Shown: positions 1-5,482 of the stretch, piece by piece
Position numbering within the stretch: the first letter of the stretch is position 1
How the letters are laid out: each line of letters opens with the position of its first letter
Assembly (NCBI GenBank): GCA_009177185.1
Contig: WFMB01000147.1
Span: 1 to 6,933, forward strand
DNA: 6,933 nucleotides
Origin: Bacteroidales bacterium
Lineage (GTDB): Bacteria > Bacteroidota > Bacteroidia > Bacteroidales > Bacteroidaceae
Direction: 5' to 3'
Notes under the pieces: model-generated
What the model saw: the letters and a program-made list of their open reading frames with translations, nothing else
Told to the model about the DNA's origin: nothing
The model's database searches: none
Position numbers and translations under genes: made by a program

Positions 1-864
1 GACTGTGCTAAACTCGGGGTCGAGCATGGGGGTATCGTCAGACAAATAGGTCTCTTCGTCGTGCAATAACTGAACGCTATACAGTCTTTTGTCACCCACG
101 GTGACTTTCTTCACACTATCGTTCCTAATGAGGAAGAGGAGGTTGCGCCTTGTGGCATGAACGCTCTGCATATAGTCATAGATGTCCTCTATTTCGGGGT
201 TCACCTTTCCGATGTAGTTATGCACCTGCGCGGCAAGTGTGCTAATGAGTGCTGCTTGGTCGTTGTTGCCCAAGGCATTGAAGTGGGCTTCCATCACTTG
301 GTGAGCGGCAGCATATTCTTCGGGTGTCACTCCCACATTGTCGAGTGCCTCTATGTTGGCGCGCGCCTCCTCTACATAGCTGCCTTGGGGCGACTGGCTG
401 ATGTAGTGTTCAAAGGCTTCGCGGGTGTTGGCAGCCAATGCCTGCACATACAAAAGGGAGTCGAGTTTCTGCTCGGCATCGACCTGATAGAAGCCATCGG
501 GATGCGCATCGATGAAATGACGAATGGTCGATGTGGAGAGAGAGGCGGAAGCTGCTTTCCAATCGGCCCGTTCGGTGAAAAAGCGGTCGTTGAGATTCTT
601 CAACTGCGAATAGTGGAAAGCATCTGGATTGTAAGTATCGAAGTATTCTTCGAGGGCTTTGCCCATGAGGTCATACTGATGAAGGTTCTGATAGTGTATG
701 ATACGGTCGTAAACGACACGCTCGTCAGCATCGTCGCCACCACGGAAGAAGAGATACCATGTGGCTACACCGCCCAATGTCACGATGACGAGAGAGACTG
801 CCACAATGGTGCGGACAGCACGTCCTTTGGCAGATGATTCAGAAGTATTGCTTGTGGAAGGCAT
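1..864 (-). CDS. Single-pass membrane protein with TPR-like repeats, 3' end cut by window edge
   Basis: I do not recognise this gene. It reads from ATG at 864 to the left edge without a stop, giving 288 residues and no C-terminus. A short polar N-terminus (1-18, Ser/Thr-rich with Lys/Arg just before the helix) is followed by one hydrophobic helix at about 19-40, so it is probably anchored in the inner membrane with the rest in the periplasm. The soluble part has three related helical segments at about 71-91, 114-137 and 151-174. Each fits a loose pattern: aromatic, acidic or polar pair, then Pro, Asp/Gln, Gly or aromatic, then an Ala-rich helix ending in Leu; HPDGFY and SPQGSY are the clearest. 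This resembles TPR/YfiO-like helical repeats. Residues 182-288 look like a mixed alpha/beta domain that I cannot assign. The start lies 13 bases after the stop of the upstream membrane-protein gene, which suggests co-transcription. The reading frame is certain; the function is unknown. Confidence 0.85.
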   Translation of the reverse strand, partial: MPSTSNTSESSAKGRAVRTIVAVSLVIVTLGGVATWYLFFRGGDDADERVVYDRIIHYQNLHQYDLMGKALEEYFDTYNPDAFHYSQLKNLNDRFFTERADWKAASASLSTSTIRHFIDAHPDGFYQVDAEQKLDSLLYVQALAANTREAFEHYISQSPQGSYVEEARANIEALDNVGVTPEEYAAAHQVMEAHFNALGNNDQAALISTLAAQVHNYIGKVNPEIEDIYDYMQSVHATRRNLLFLIRNDSVKKVTVGDKRLYSVQLLHDEETYLSDDTPMLDPEFSTV

Positions 865-877
865 CTTTTCTATCTTT

Positions 878-1360
878 TTACATTGAAAAGTCGGAAGCAT
901 CGGCACCAACGCTGTCAGCAGACAGCACCTCCGACGATGATACATTATTTATAATAGTGTCCATGCTGACGGAATCTGCCGCCAATGTATCAGCCTCCAG
1001 CGTATCGACAGACATGATGGCCGCCATGGGCATCACAGGGTCTTCGTCCATCACGACGAGGTCGGCAATGGTGTCGCCCGTTCCTTCAAAAGCGTGCATG
1101 ACGGGACGCGTGTTGCGGTCGAAGAGAAGGATGCCCATGATTGCCACAACGGAGAGGAAGAGAAAGCCCGTGGTGGAGTGGCGCACCACACGGCTACTGG
1201 AGGCATAACGCCACGAGACGTAGAAATAAACACACGAGAGGAGAAGCCAAACAATGCCCACCCATGTGAAACCGAACATCATGCTCTTGATGAGGATACA
1301 GATGAATATGCCAATCGCAACCATCAATCCAAGGTCGCTATAGGAATCTCTACGTTGCAT
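878..1360 (-). CDS. Hypothetical three-helix membrane protein with acidic Asp/Ser/Thr-rich tail
   Basis: This is a 160-residue protein that I do not recognise as a named family. Three hydrophobic stretches at about 10-27, 31-50 and 63-81 predict three membrane helices, joined by a short basic loop (about 51-61, with several Arg). The last 80 residues are hydrophilic and acidic, almost free of Lys and Arg, and built from variants of a short Asp-Thr/Asp-Ser phrase (VDTLEADTLAADSVSMDT, then LSADSVGADASD). The tail is probably disordered; by the positive-inside rule the Arg-rich loop between helices 2 and 3 would face the cytoplasm, putting the tail outside, but this is inference. The ATG at 1360 is the first start in the frame and sits about 35 bases downstream of a Bacteroidetes -7 element on the minus strand. 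The next gene begins 13 bases after the stop, so the two likely form an operon. An opposite-strand frame over this region encodes nothing recognisable. Confidence 0.75.
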   Translation of the reverse strand: MQRRDSYSDLGLMVAIGIFICILIKSMMFGFTWVGIVWLLLSCVYFYVSWRYASSSRVVRHSTTGFLFLSVVAIMGILLFDRNTRPVMHAFEGTGDTIADLVVMDEDPVMPMAAIMSVDTLEADTLAADSVSMDTIINNVSSSEVLSADSVGADASDFSM

Positions 1361-1398
1361 GGAAAGTCGTCATGAACAATTTTTAATGAAATCTTTCG

Positions 1399-1406
1399 CA
1401 AAATTA
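1399..1406 (-). promoter_or_regulatory. Bacteroidetes -7 promoter element for the 1360-leftward operon
   Basis: On the minus strand this reads TAATTTTG followed by C, an exact match to the Bacteroidetes -7 consensus TAnnTTTG. It lies about 38 bases upstream of the ATG at 1360, giving a leader of about 30 bases. No clear TTTG -33 partner is visible at the expected distance, so the call rests on the -7 match and its position. Confidence 0.45.
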
Positions 1407-1450
1407 GACATTATTGACGGAACAGCATCTATGTTGAACGGAAAAATTAG

Positions 1451-1458
1451 TACCTTTG
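1451..1458 (+). promoter_or_regulatory. Bacteroidetes -7 promoter element for the DUF3298 lipoprotein gene
   Basis: TACCTTTG followed by CA is an exact and very typical match to the Bacteroidetes -7 element TAnnTTTG. A TTG at 1434-1436 could be part of a -33 element, but the spacing is shorter than usual. Transcription would start near 1463-1466, leaving a leader of only about 15-20 bases before the ATG at 1479. This argues that the frame upstream of 1479 is not translated and supports the chosen start. Confidence 0.6.
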
Positions 1459-1478
1459 CAACCAAATTAACGGAAAGC

Positions 1479-2309
1479 ATGATGAAAAAACCACACAAAC
1501 ACTACATCTGCGGATGGTGCAGCGCACTGGTGGCATTGCTGTTCATAGCCTGCCAGCCGAATGGTCCTAAGGACGAACTGGAATTTTATGCCGTAGAGGC
1601 GCAAGAACATCAGACTGAGCCTCCACTCGACTTGACGGACGAGGACGATGAATTCGCCCAACTGCAATCGCAAGAGGAACGCGAATTGGACGTGAAGATA
1701 GACATGGAGTTTGTACGGTCTGACAACGAGCAGAAGACGAAAGTGTGCAAGCTCATCAACGACCTGTTGATTGAGCTGCTGCTGAAACAGTCGAGCGAAC
1801 AGACACAAGAAGAGGCGATGGCGCAATACATCGCGGCAGCGAAGGAAGAGTTTCACAGTGACAACATTGCCAACATTTACCAAGACTACCTGACAGGAAG
1901 GGCAGAGCGCGGCATGAAGGATATTATCAACTATCGACTGATGGAGGAGACCTTCATGGGCGGCGCGCATCCAAGCCGACTCACCACTATCCTGCGTTTC
2001 AACACACAGACGGGCGAGTTCGTTTCACTTGATGCGGTATTTCCCACCGTCAACCAGCGTGAGCTGCAAAACCTGTTGCTGCACAAGCTGATGACCAACA
2101 ACGGCGTGTTCACCATAGAGGGGCTGAACGAGAAGGGCTATCTGGAAATGAGCGATTTTTTCGTGAGCAAGAACTTTGCCATGCGAGCTGACAGCATTGA
2201 GTTCTACTACAATGAGTATGACATCGCCCCATACGCCTACGGTCCTACCACCATCTGCCTGAGTTATGAACAGGTGAAGAACATCATCAGCACAGAGTAT
2301 AAACAGTGA
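1479..2309 (+). CDS. DUF3298 (RsiV-like) domain-containing lipoprotein
   Basis: This is a 276-residue predicted lipoprotein. The N-terminus has a basic region (KKPHKH), a hydrophobic stretch at about 15-24 and a lipobox-like end, LLFIAC, with Cys25 as the lipidated residue. Residues 26-75 are a very acidic linker (DLTDEDDEF and similar). Residues of about 75-270 form the folded part. The GGAH motif at 161-164 and the C-terminal FYYNEYDIAPYAYGPT at 242-257 are the hallmarks of the DUF3298/RsiV C-terminal domain, which often follows a DUF4163/PdaC-like region. The molecular role of stand-alone DUF3298 lipoproteins in Bacteroidetes is not established; RsiV itself is an anti-sigma factor that binds lysozyme, but no cytoplasmic or transmembrane anti-sigma part is present here. 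ATG codons at 1479 and 1482 are both possible. The longer frame back to 1359 crosses the promoter and puts residues before the signal peptide, so I rejected it. No Asp/Glu-rich surface-export signal directly follows Cys25, so a periplasmic-facing location is more likely. Confidence 0.9.
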   Translation: MMKKPHKHYICGWCSALVALLFIACQPNGPKDELEFYAVEAQEHQTEPPLDLTDEDDEFAQLQSQEERELDVKIDMEFVRSDNEQKTKVCKLINDLLIELLLKQSSEQTQEEAMAQYIAAAKEEFHSDNIANIYQDYLTGRAERGMKDIINYRLMEETFMGGAHPSRLTTILRFNTQTGEFVSLDAVFPTVNQRELQNLLLHKLMTNNGVFTIEGLNEKGYLEMSDFFVSKNFAMRADSIEFYYNEYDIAPYAYGPTTICLSYEQVKNIISTEYKQ

Positions 2310-2321
2310 TTGTTCGGTCTG

Positions 2322-2349
2322 CCATGATGGAAGTCGATTGCCATCATGG
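2322..2349. repeat. Inverted repeat (9-bp stem, 10-base loop) after the lipoprotein gene
   Basis: CCATGATGG at 2322-2330 and CCATCATGG at 2341-2349 are perfect reverse complements around a 10-base loop. The hairpin starts 12 bases after the lipoprotein stop codon and is not followed by a T-run on the plus strand. It may protect the mRNA 3' end, or act together with the stronger hairpin just downstream. Confidence 0.5.
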
Positions 2350-2365
2350 GATAGCGTAATAAAAG

Positions 2366-2395
2366 AAGCGTGGCAGGATTGTTCCTGCCACGCTT
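2366..2395. terminator. Strong hairpin, shared terminator between convergent genes
   Basis: AAGCGTGGCAGGA (2366-2378) and its exact reverse complement (2383-2395) form a perfect 13-bp GC-rich stem with a 4-base TTGT loop. On the minus strand it begins one base after the Lrp stop codon (2397-2399) and is followed by CTTTTATTA, a fair U-tract, so it should end the five-gene operon. On the plus strand it is followed only by TCTAC, a weaker tail, so it may also stop transcripts from the lipoprotein gene but with less certainty. Confidence 0.8.
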
Positions 2396-2396
2396 T

Positions 2397-2870
2397 CTAC
2401 ATAGGAAAACCGTATGTGAGTTTCAGCGTGTCCATCACGAAGTACGAACGCACTTGCGAAATATGGGGGAATTCGCCCAATTTGTCGAGAATGAACTGCT
2501 GGTACTTCTGCATGCTGCTCACACAGACTTTCAGCAAGTAGTCGCCATCGCCCGATACATTGTAGCACTCTGTCACCTCGTTCCACAGCCCCACTGCATT
2601 GCGAAACTCGTTGGCAATGGTCTTGTTTATCTGCTTCATGGAGATGTTGCAGAACACCATGAAGCCACGTTCCATCTTGTAGGCATCAAGCACGGCTACA
2701 TAACCTTTGATATACCCCATGCGTTCCAAACGACGCTGACGCTCGTAGGTGGGTGTAATGGACAAATGAATCTGTTGCGCCAACTCCTTCGTGGTGAGTC
2801 GGCTGTTAGCTTGCAGAATGCGAAGAATCTGCAAGTCGGTCGCGTCAAGCTCGTGGGTGTAGGTCTCCAT
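2397..2870 (-). CDS. Lrp/AsnC family transcriptional regulator
   Basis: This 157-residue protein has the usual length and layout of the Lrp/AsnC (feast/famine) family. The N-terminal winged helix-turn-helix covers about 7-66: [19 protein letters not shown] opens it, and LAQQIHLSITPTYERQRRLE carries the recognition helix. A linker strand leads to the RAM effector and oligomerisation domain at about 68-145, with the family's GDGDYLLKV motif at 107-115. Such proteins form dimers to octamers or larger and usually respond to an amino acid; the ligand and targets cannot be read from the sequence. The ATG at 2870 lies 26 bases inside the end of the Maf gene, so translation is probably coupled to it. 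It is the last gene of the operon, directly ahead of the terminator. No internal promoter is evident, so its level should follow that of the nitroreductase/KdsC/Maf transcript. Confidence 0.95.
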   Translation of the reverse strand: METYTHELDATDLQILRILQANSRLTTKELAQQIHLSITPTYERQRRLERMGYIKGYVAVLDAYKMERGFMVFCNISMKQINKTIANEFRNAVGLWNEVTECYNVSGDGDYLLKVCVSSMQKYQQFILDKLGEFPHISQVRSYFVMDTLKLTYGFPM

Positions 2871-3474
2871 CGGATTGTCTTTTGAGCAGTTCTGTATATA
2901 GTCGTTGTACAGGCAGTCCCATCACGTTGAAATAAGAGCCTTCGATGCGAATGACTGCCACCAAGCCTATCCACTCCTGAATGCCGTATGCTCCAGCTTT
3001 GTCGAAAGGATGGTAGTTGTCAACGTAATAGGCAATCTCCTCGTCGGTCAAGGGTGCGAAGAACACTTTCGAGGTGGAGGCGAACTGCGTGGTCTTCTCT
3101 TTCGTCACAATGGACACCCCCGTGATGACTTCGTGGGCATGACCTGAAAGCTGACGAAGCATCCGAACAGCATCTTCCCTATCCTTGGGTTTGCCGAGCA
3201 CTTGCCCGTTGTCATAGACAATGGTGTCGGCTGTAATAATCAGTTCGTCGTCAGCCATCGTGCGCTTGTAGGCTTCGACCTTCTTGCCCGATATATGGAT
3301 AGGAATTTCCTCTCCCCACAACGTGTCGGGATAACTCTCGTCAATGCCTTGCAACGTGCGTACCTCGAAAGGAACGCCAAGTCCGCCCAGCAGTTCTTTG
3401 CGCCGAGGCGAATTGCTTGCCAATATCACTTTGTAGTCTCCTACCAACCGAAGGCAGTGCTGTTGTGCATCCAT
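2845..3474 (-). CDS. maf: Maf-like nucleoside triphosphate pyrophosphatase (dTTP/UTP type)
   Basis: This 209-residue Maf/HAM1-superfamily protein hydrolyses nucleoside triphosphates to the monophosphate and pyrophosphate, removing non-canonical or surplus nucleotides; the family has also been linked to septum control. Visible signatures: the SNSPRR nucleotide-binding loop at 20-25, the ADT motif at 82-84 with Asp83 as likely catalytic residue, GKP at 94-96, DKAGAYGIQ at 158-166 and [10 protein letters not shown] at 179-188. The Gln ending GAYGIQ is typical of the YhdE-type dTTP/UTP-specific subgroup rather than the YceF m7GTP subgroup; this is a family-based inference. The ATG at 3474 lies inside the last codons of the KdsC gene (34-base overlap). 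A TTG at 3447-3445 would give an N-terminus nearer to the usual length and is the main alternative. The frame upstream to 3606 is only a shadow of KdsC. The last 26 bases overlap the Lrp gene, which adds a short polar tail (residues 200-209). Confidence 0.93.
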   Translation of the reverse strand: MDAQQHCLRLVGDYKVILASNSPRRKELLGGLGVPFEVRTLQGIDESYPDTLWGEEIPIHISGKKVEAYKRTMADDELIITADTIVYDNGQVLGKPKDREDAVRMLRQLSGHAHEVITGVSIVTKEKTTQFASTSKVFFAPLTDEEIAYYVDNYHPFDKAGAYGIQEWIGLVAVIRIEGSYFNVMGLPVQRLYTELLKRQSDGDLHPRA

Positions 3475-3959
3475 AAGTCTTGTGCTTTGAGAATTTGTTC
3501 GAGAATGTCGCGAGCGCACCCCTGTCCCCCGTTCTTGTGGGAGATGTAGGTACACACCGCCTTGATTTCGGGTGCAGCATCGGCAGGACAGCAGGGCAAT
3601 CCACACTGCCGAAGCACCTCATAGTCGGGAATATCGTCGCCAATGTAAGCGATTTCCTCGTCCTGAAGGACGTATTTCTCTTTCAGGTCATTGTAAACCT
3701 TGATTTTGACGGAAGCACCGAGAATCACGTCTTTCAAACCGAGGCTTTCATAACGGATTCGGACAGCCTCTGTCCGTCCCCCAGTGATGATGGCAAGAAC
3801 CAAGCCGCACTTCACGGCATGCTGCATGGCATAGCCATCCTTGATGTTCACCGTGCGCATGGGGTCGCCATTGGGATGCTGCGGAATGGTTTCGCACGAC
3901 AGGACACCATCCACATCGAAGAACACGGCACGTATCTTAGTCAAGTCGTAGTTAATCAT
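3441..3959 (-). CDS. kdsC: KdsC-like 3-deoxy-D-manno-octulosonate 8-phosphate phosphatase
   Basis: This 172-residue C0-type HAD phosphatase most likely converts Kdo-8-phosphate to Kdo, the sugar linking lipid A to the rest of LPS, in the cytoplasm. HAD motif I is FFDVDGV at 13-19 (nucleophile Asp15, acid/base Asp17). Motif II is Thr59 in IITGG. The motif III Lys is Lys85 in GASVK. Motif IV is GDDIPD at 107-112. There is no cap insertion, as expected for tetrameric KdsC/YrbI enzymes, and the Gly-rich NGGQGCAR segment at 143-150 matches the tail that closes the neighbouring subunit's active site. The length is close to that of KdsC enzymes. The ATG at 3959 overlaps the end of the DUF2520 gene by 8 bases; nine extra residues back to 3986 would lie wholly inside that gene and are not needed. 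An alternative substrate among YrbI-like sugar phosphatases cannot be ruled out because kdsA, kdsB and kdsD are not in the window. Confidence 0.9.
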   Translation of the reverse strand: MINYDLTKIRAVFFDVDGVLSCETIPQHPNGDPMRTVNIKDGYAMQHAVKCGLVLAIITGGRTEAVRIRYESLGLKDVILGASVKIKVYNDLKEKYVLQDEEIAYIGDDIPDYEVLRQCGLPCCPADAAPEIKAVCTYISHKNGGQGCARDILEQILKAQDLWMHNSTAFGW

Positions 3960-4713
3960 TATAGATGCTTTCTGAGATAAGTTCATAGATTTTTAACAAG
4001 TTGGGCGTTGAGGACAGCAGTGATTGATGCTTGTCCAACACGCTCTTGTCTTGACGGACGGCAGGACCAGTCTGTGCCTCATGAGGCGACATCGTATGAA
4101 GTTTGTCCGCGGTTTCTTCTATCAGCGGAAGCATCACGCTGAACGGGAGATTACCATGCTCTTTTAGCAACTGCGCCCCGAGCGTGAAGCAATGGTTGGC
4201 AAAGTTGTTACAGAAGACTGCGGCCAAATGCAGGTATTTCCGATTGTCGCTATCCAGTTCATACACGGTATCAGAAATCGTCTTTGCCAACGCCAGCAGC
4301 AGTTCCTTGTCCTTCTGCTGAGCGGATTCGACAAAGCAAGGGATGACCCTGAAATCCACGTCCTTATATCTGGAGAAAGTCTGCATCGGATAGAACACAC
4401 CACGTCGCGCTGTTGGCAACACATCCACATGAAGGCTACCAGCTGTGTGAACAAAAAGTTGGTCCTCCCTACCCTTTTTCAGTTGATTGGCCACCCGTTC
4501 CACCGCATCATCTTTAAGCGCAAAGATAAAGATGTCGACGTTTGTGGGCACTGCTGCCAAATCGACCGTATGCGCGCATTTCAGCACTTTCGCCAACGCA
4601 CTGGCGGATTCTTCTGTACGGCTATACACTTGCACGATTTCATGACCAGCACGAAACAATGCCTTACCCAAGTTTGTGGCAAGATTGCCCGCTCCTATCA
4701 ATACGATTTTCAT
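3952..4713 (-). CDS. Rossmann-fold DUF2520 domain-containing oxidoreductase-like protein
   Basis: This is a 253-residue protein with an N-terminal NAD(P)-binding Rossmann domain and a C-terminal helical DUF2520 domain. The dinucleotide-binding loop GAGNLA is at 7-12, right after the first beta strand, and VYSRTEES at 29-36 ends the second strand, where the 2'-phosphate of NADP would be read. Conserved-looking blocks follow: YPMQTFS at 108-114, [13 protein letters not shown] at 162-174 and TGPAVRQD at 215-222. The layout resembles pyrroline-5-carboxylate reductase, ketopantoate reductase and F420-dependent NADP reductase relatives, but the substrate is not known. The family has been suggested to include alternative ketopantoate reductases (PanG type), and that is one possible role here. 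The ATG at 4713 puts the first beta strand at the N-terminus; the longer frame to 4770 only adds residues from the nitroreductase gene's other frame. It starts 14 bases after the nitroreductase stop and overlaps the KdsC gene by 8 bases. Confidence 0.9.
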   Translation of the reverse strand: MKIVLIGAGNLATNLGKALFRAGHEIVQVYSRTEESASALAKVLKCAHTVDLAAVPTNVDIFIFALKDDAVERVANQLKKGREDQLFVHTAGSLHVDVLPTARRGVFYPMQTFSRYKDVDFRVIPCFVESAQQKDKELLLALAKTISDTVYELDSDNRKYLHLAAVFCNNFANHCFTLGAQLLKEHGNLPFSVMLPLIEETADKLHTMSPHEAQTGPAVRQDKSVLDKHQSLLSSTPNLLKIYELISESIYND

Positions 4714-4727
4714 ACACGCCAACGACT

Positions 4728-5267
4728 TCAATCCTCTTCGGGGAATGACCCTATATGCACATTCTCCCACTTCAACTTGTCCTCGTCCTGTGGCTTGCGC
4801 TCAATGGCTGGATAGCCAAAACCGATGATGCATTCGGCTGTCAGGTTCTCCGGGTATCTCAACAAGAAACGAAGCACATTGTCTGATGGCTCACCATTCT
4901 CCATGAAGCGGTTGCGAATCTGACACCAGCATGAGCCAAGACCGAGATCTGTAGCTTGATACTGCATGGTGACAGCTGCCAACGAGGCATCCTCACACCA
5001 CGCATCAGTCACATCGCGGTCGCCCAACACAACCACCGCCACTTTGGCGCCAGCGATAAACTGACTGCCCATCGAACGGCAAAGCGAAATCTTCTCAAGC
5101 AACACGGGGTCGTCCACCACCACAAAGTGCCATGCACGAGTACCTTTACTGGTCGGCGACATGAGGGCTGCACGAAGAATCGTCTGCAAGTCCTCTGCCT
5201 GTATTTCTTGTTCCGCAAACTTACGAACACTACGGCGCTTCTGCACCAAATCCTTAAAATTTTCCAT
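4728..5267 (-). CDS. Nitroreductase family protein (FMN-dependent NAD(P)H oxidoreductase)
   Basis: This 179-residue protein has the size and motifs of a compact nitroreductase-fold flavoenzyme, which forms a dimer binding FMN at the interface. RRSVRKF at 11-17 is the N-terminal FMN phosphate-binding motif. SPTSKGTRAWHFVVV at 37-51 matches the usual SPS..N..PW.F region, with Gly-Thr-Arg-Ala-Trp in place of the common Asn-x-Gln-Pro-Trp. EDASLAAVTMQYQATDLGLGSCW at 92-114 contains the central helix and the Gly-rich turn. IIGFGYP at 147-153 is the closing strand and FMN-contacting loop. Physiological substrates of such enzymes are rarely known (quinones, nitro compounds, flavins or enoates). The ATG at 5267 gives the family's normal N-terminus; extension to 5381 would cross the promoter at 5300-5307. 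It is the first gene of the five-gene minus-strand operon and is divergent from mltG. Confidence 0.92.
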   Translation of the reverse strand: MENFKDLVQKRRSVRKFAEQEIQAEDLQTILRAALMSPTSKGTRAWHFVVVDDPVLLEKISLCRSMGSQFIAGAKVAVVVLGDRDVTDAWCEDASLAAVTMQYQATDLGLGSCWCQIRNRFMENGEPSDNVLRFLLRYPENLTAECIIGFGYPAIERKPQDEDKLKWENVHIGSFPEED

Positions 5268-5299
5268 AGGTCTATAAGAAAAATGTGTGATTTTTGTGG

Positions 5300-5307
5300 T
5301 AAAGGTA
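5300..5307 (-). promoter_or_regulatory. Probable promoter -7 element of the nitroreductase-to-Lrp operon
   Basis: On the minus strand this reads TACCTTTA followed by CC, one base off the Bacteroidetes TAnnTTTG consensus. It lies about 33 bases upstream of the ATG at 5267, a normal leader length. Its setting (GG, nine bases, TACCTTT, then an ACCA-containing stretch) closely resembles that of the lipoprotein promoter at 1451-1458. No clear -33 TTTG is seen. Confidence 0.45.
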
Positions 5308-5350
5308 GAAAACTTTCCACACATAAGAAGAATATCTGGGGAAGAATCCA

Positions 5351-5358
5351 TATCTTTG
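5351..5358 (+). promoter_or_regulatory. Distal candidate promoter -7 element upstream of mltG
   Basis: TATCTTTG followed by CA matches the Bacteroidetes TAnnTTTG element exactly. It would give a leader of about 120 bases before the mltG ATG at 5483. No convincing -33 TTTG is seen. It could act as a second, upstream promoter for mltG. Confidence 0.35.
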
Positions 5359-5415
5359 CAAGTATATTTCATGGAAAACAAGAGGTTTTGGTTAGGGAAA
5401 AGGCTAAGGCGTTGT

Positions 5416-5423
5416 TACTTTTG
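5416..5423 (+). promoter_or_regulatory. Proximal candidate promoter -7 element of mltG
   Basis: TACTTTTG followed by C also matches TAnnTTTG. A TTTG at 5387-5390 could be the -33 partner, though the 25-base spacer is a little long. The leader to the ATG at 5483 would be about 55 bases. Between 5268 and 5482 I see these promoter elements and no additional gene. Confidence 0.4.
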
Positions 5424-5482
5424 CCACCCAACAGACAAAGCCCCAACAATTTAACCAAGGTAGTTTGCCAAAGAAAGAAAAT

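Noticed and set aside
157..837. Open reading frame of 226 codons on the plus strand
   Set aside because: It lies wholly antisense to the membrane-anchored TPR-like gene, whose frame stays open from 864 to the window edge. Its translation is rich in Cys, His, Val and Gly runs without any recognisable domain.
1359..1478. N-terminal extension of the DUF3298 lipoprotein back to 1359
   Set aside because: It would place 40 residues before a typical lipoprotein signal peptide and would translate through the promoter element at 1451-1458.
3202..3549. Plus-strand frames opposite maf and kdsC (also 3480-3980 and 4192-4815)
   Set aside because: They are antisense to genes with complete family motifs and encode nothing recognisable; they are by-products of codon bias.
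5268..5381. N-terminal extension of the nitroreductase to 5381
   Set aside because: The family normally begins just before the RRSVRKF motif, and the extension crosses the probable promoter at 5300-5307.
5375..5389. Small inverted repeat AAAAC/GTTTT upstream of mltG
   Set aside because: A 5-bp A/T-rich stem is too weak and too common to call as a regulatory hairpin.
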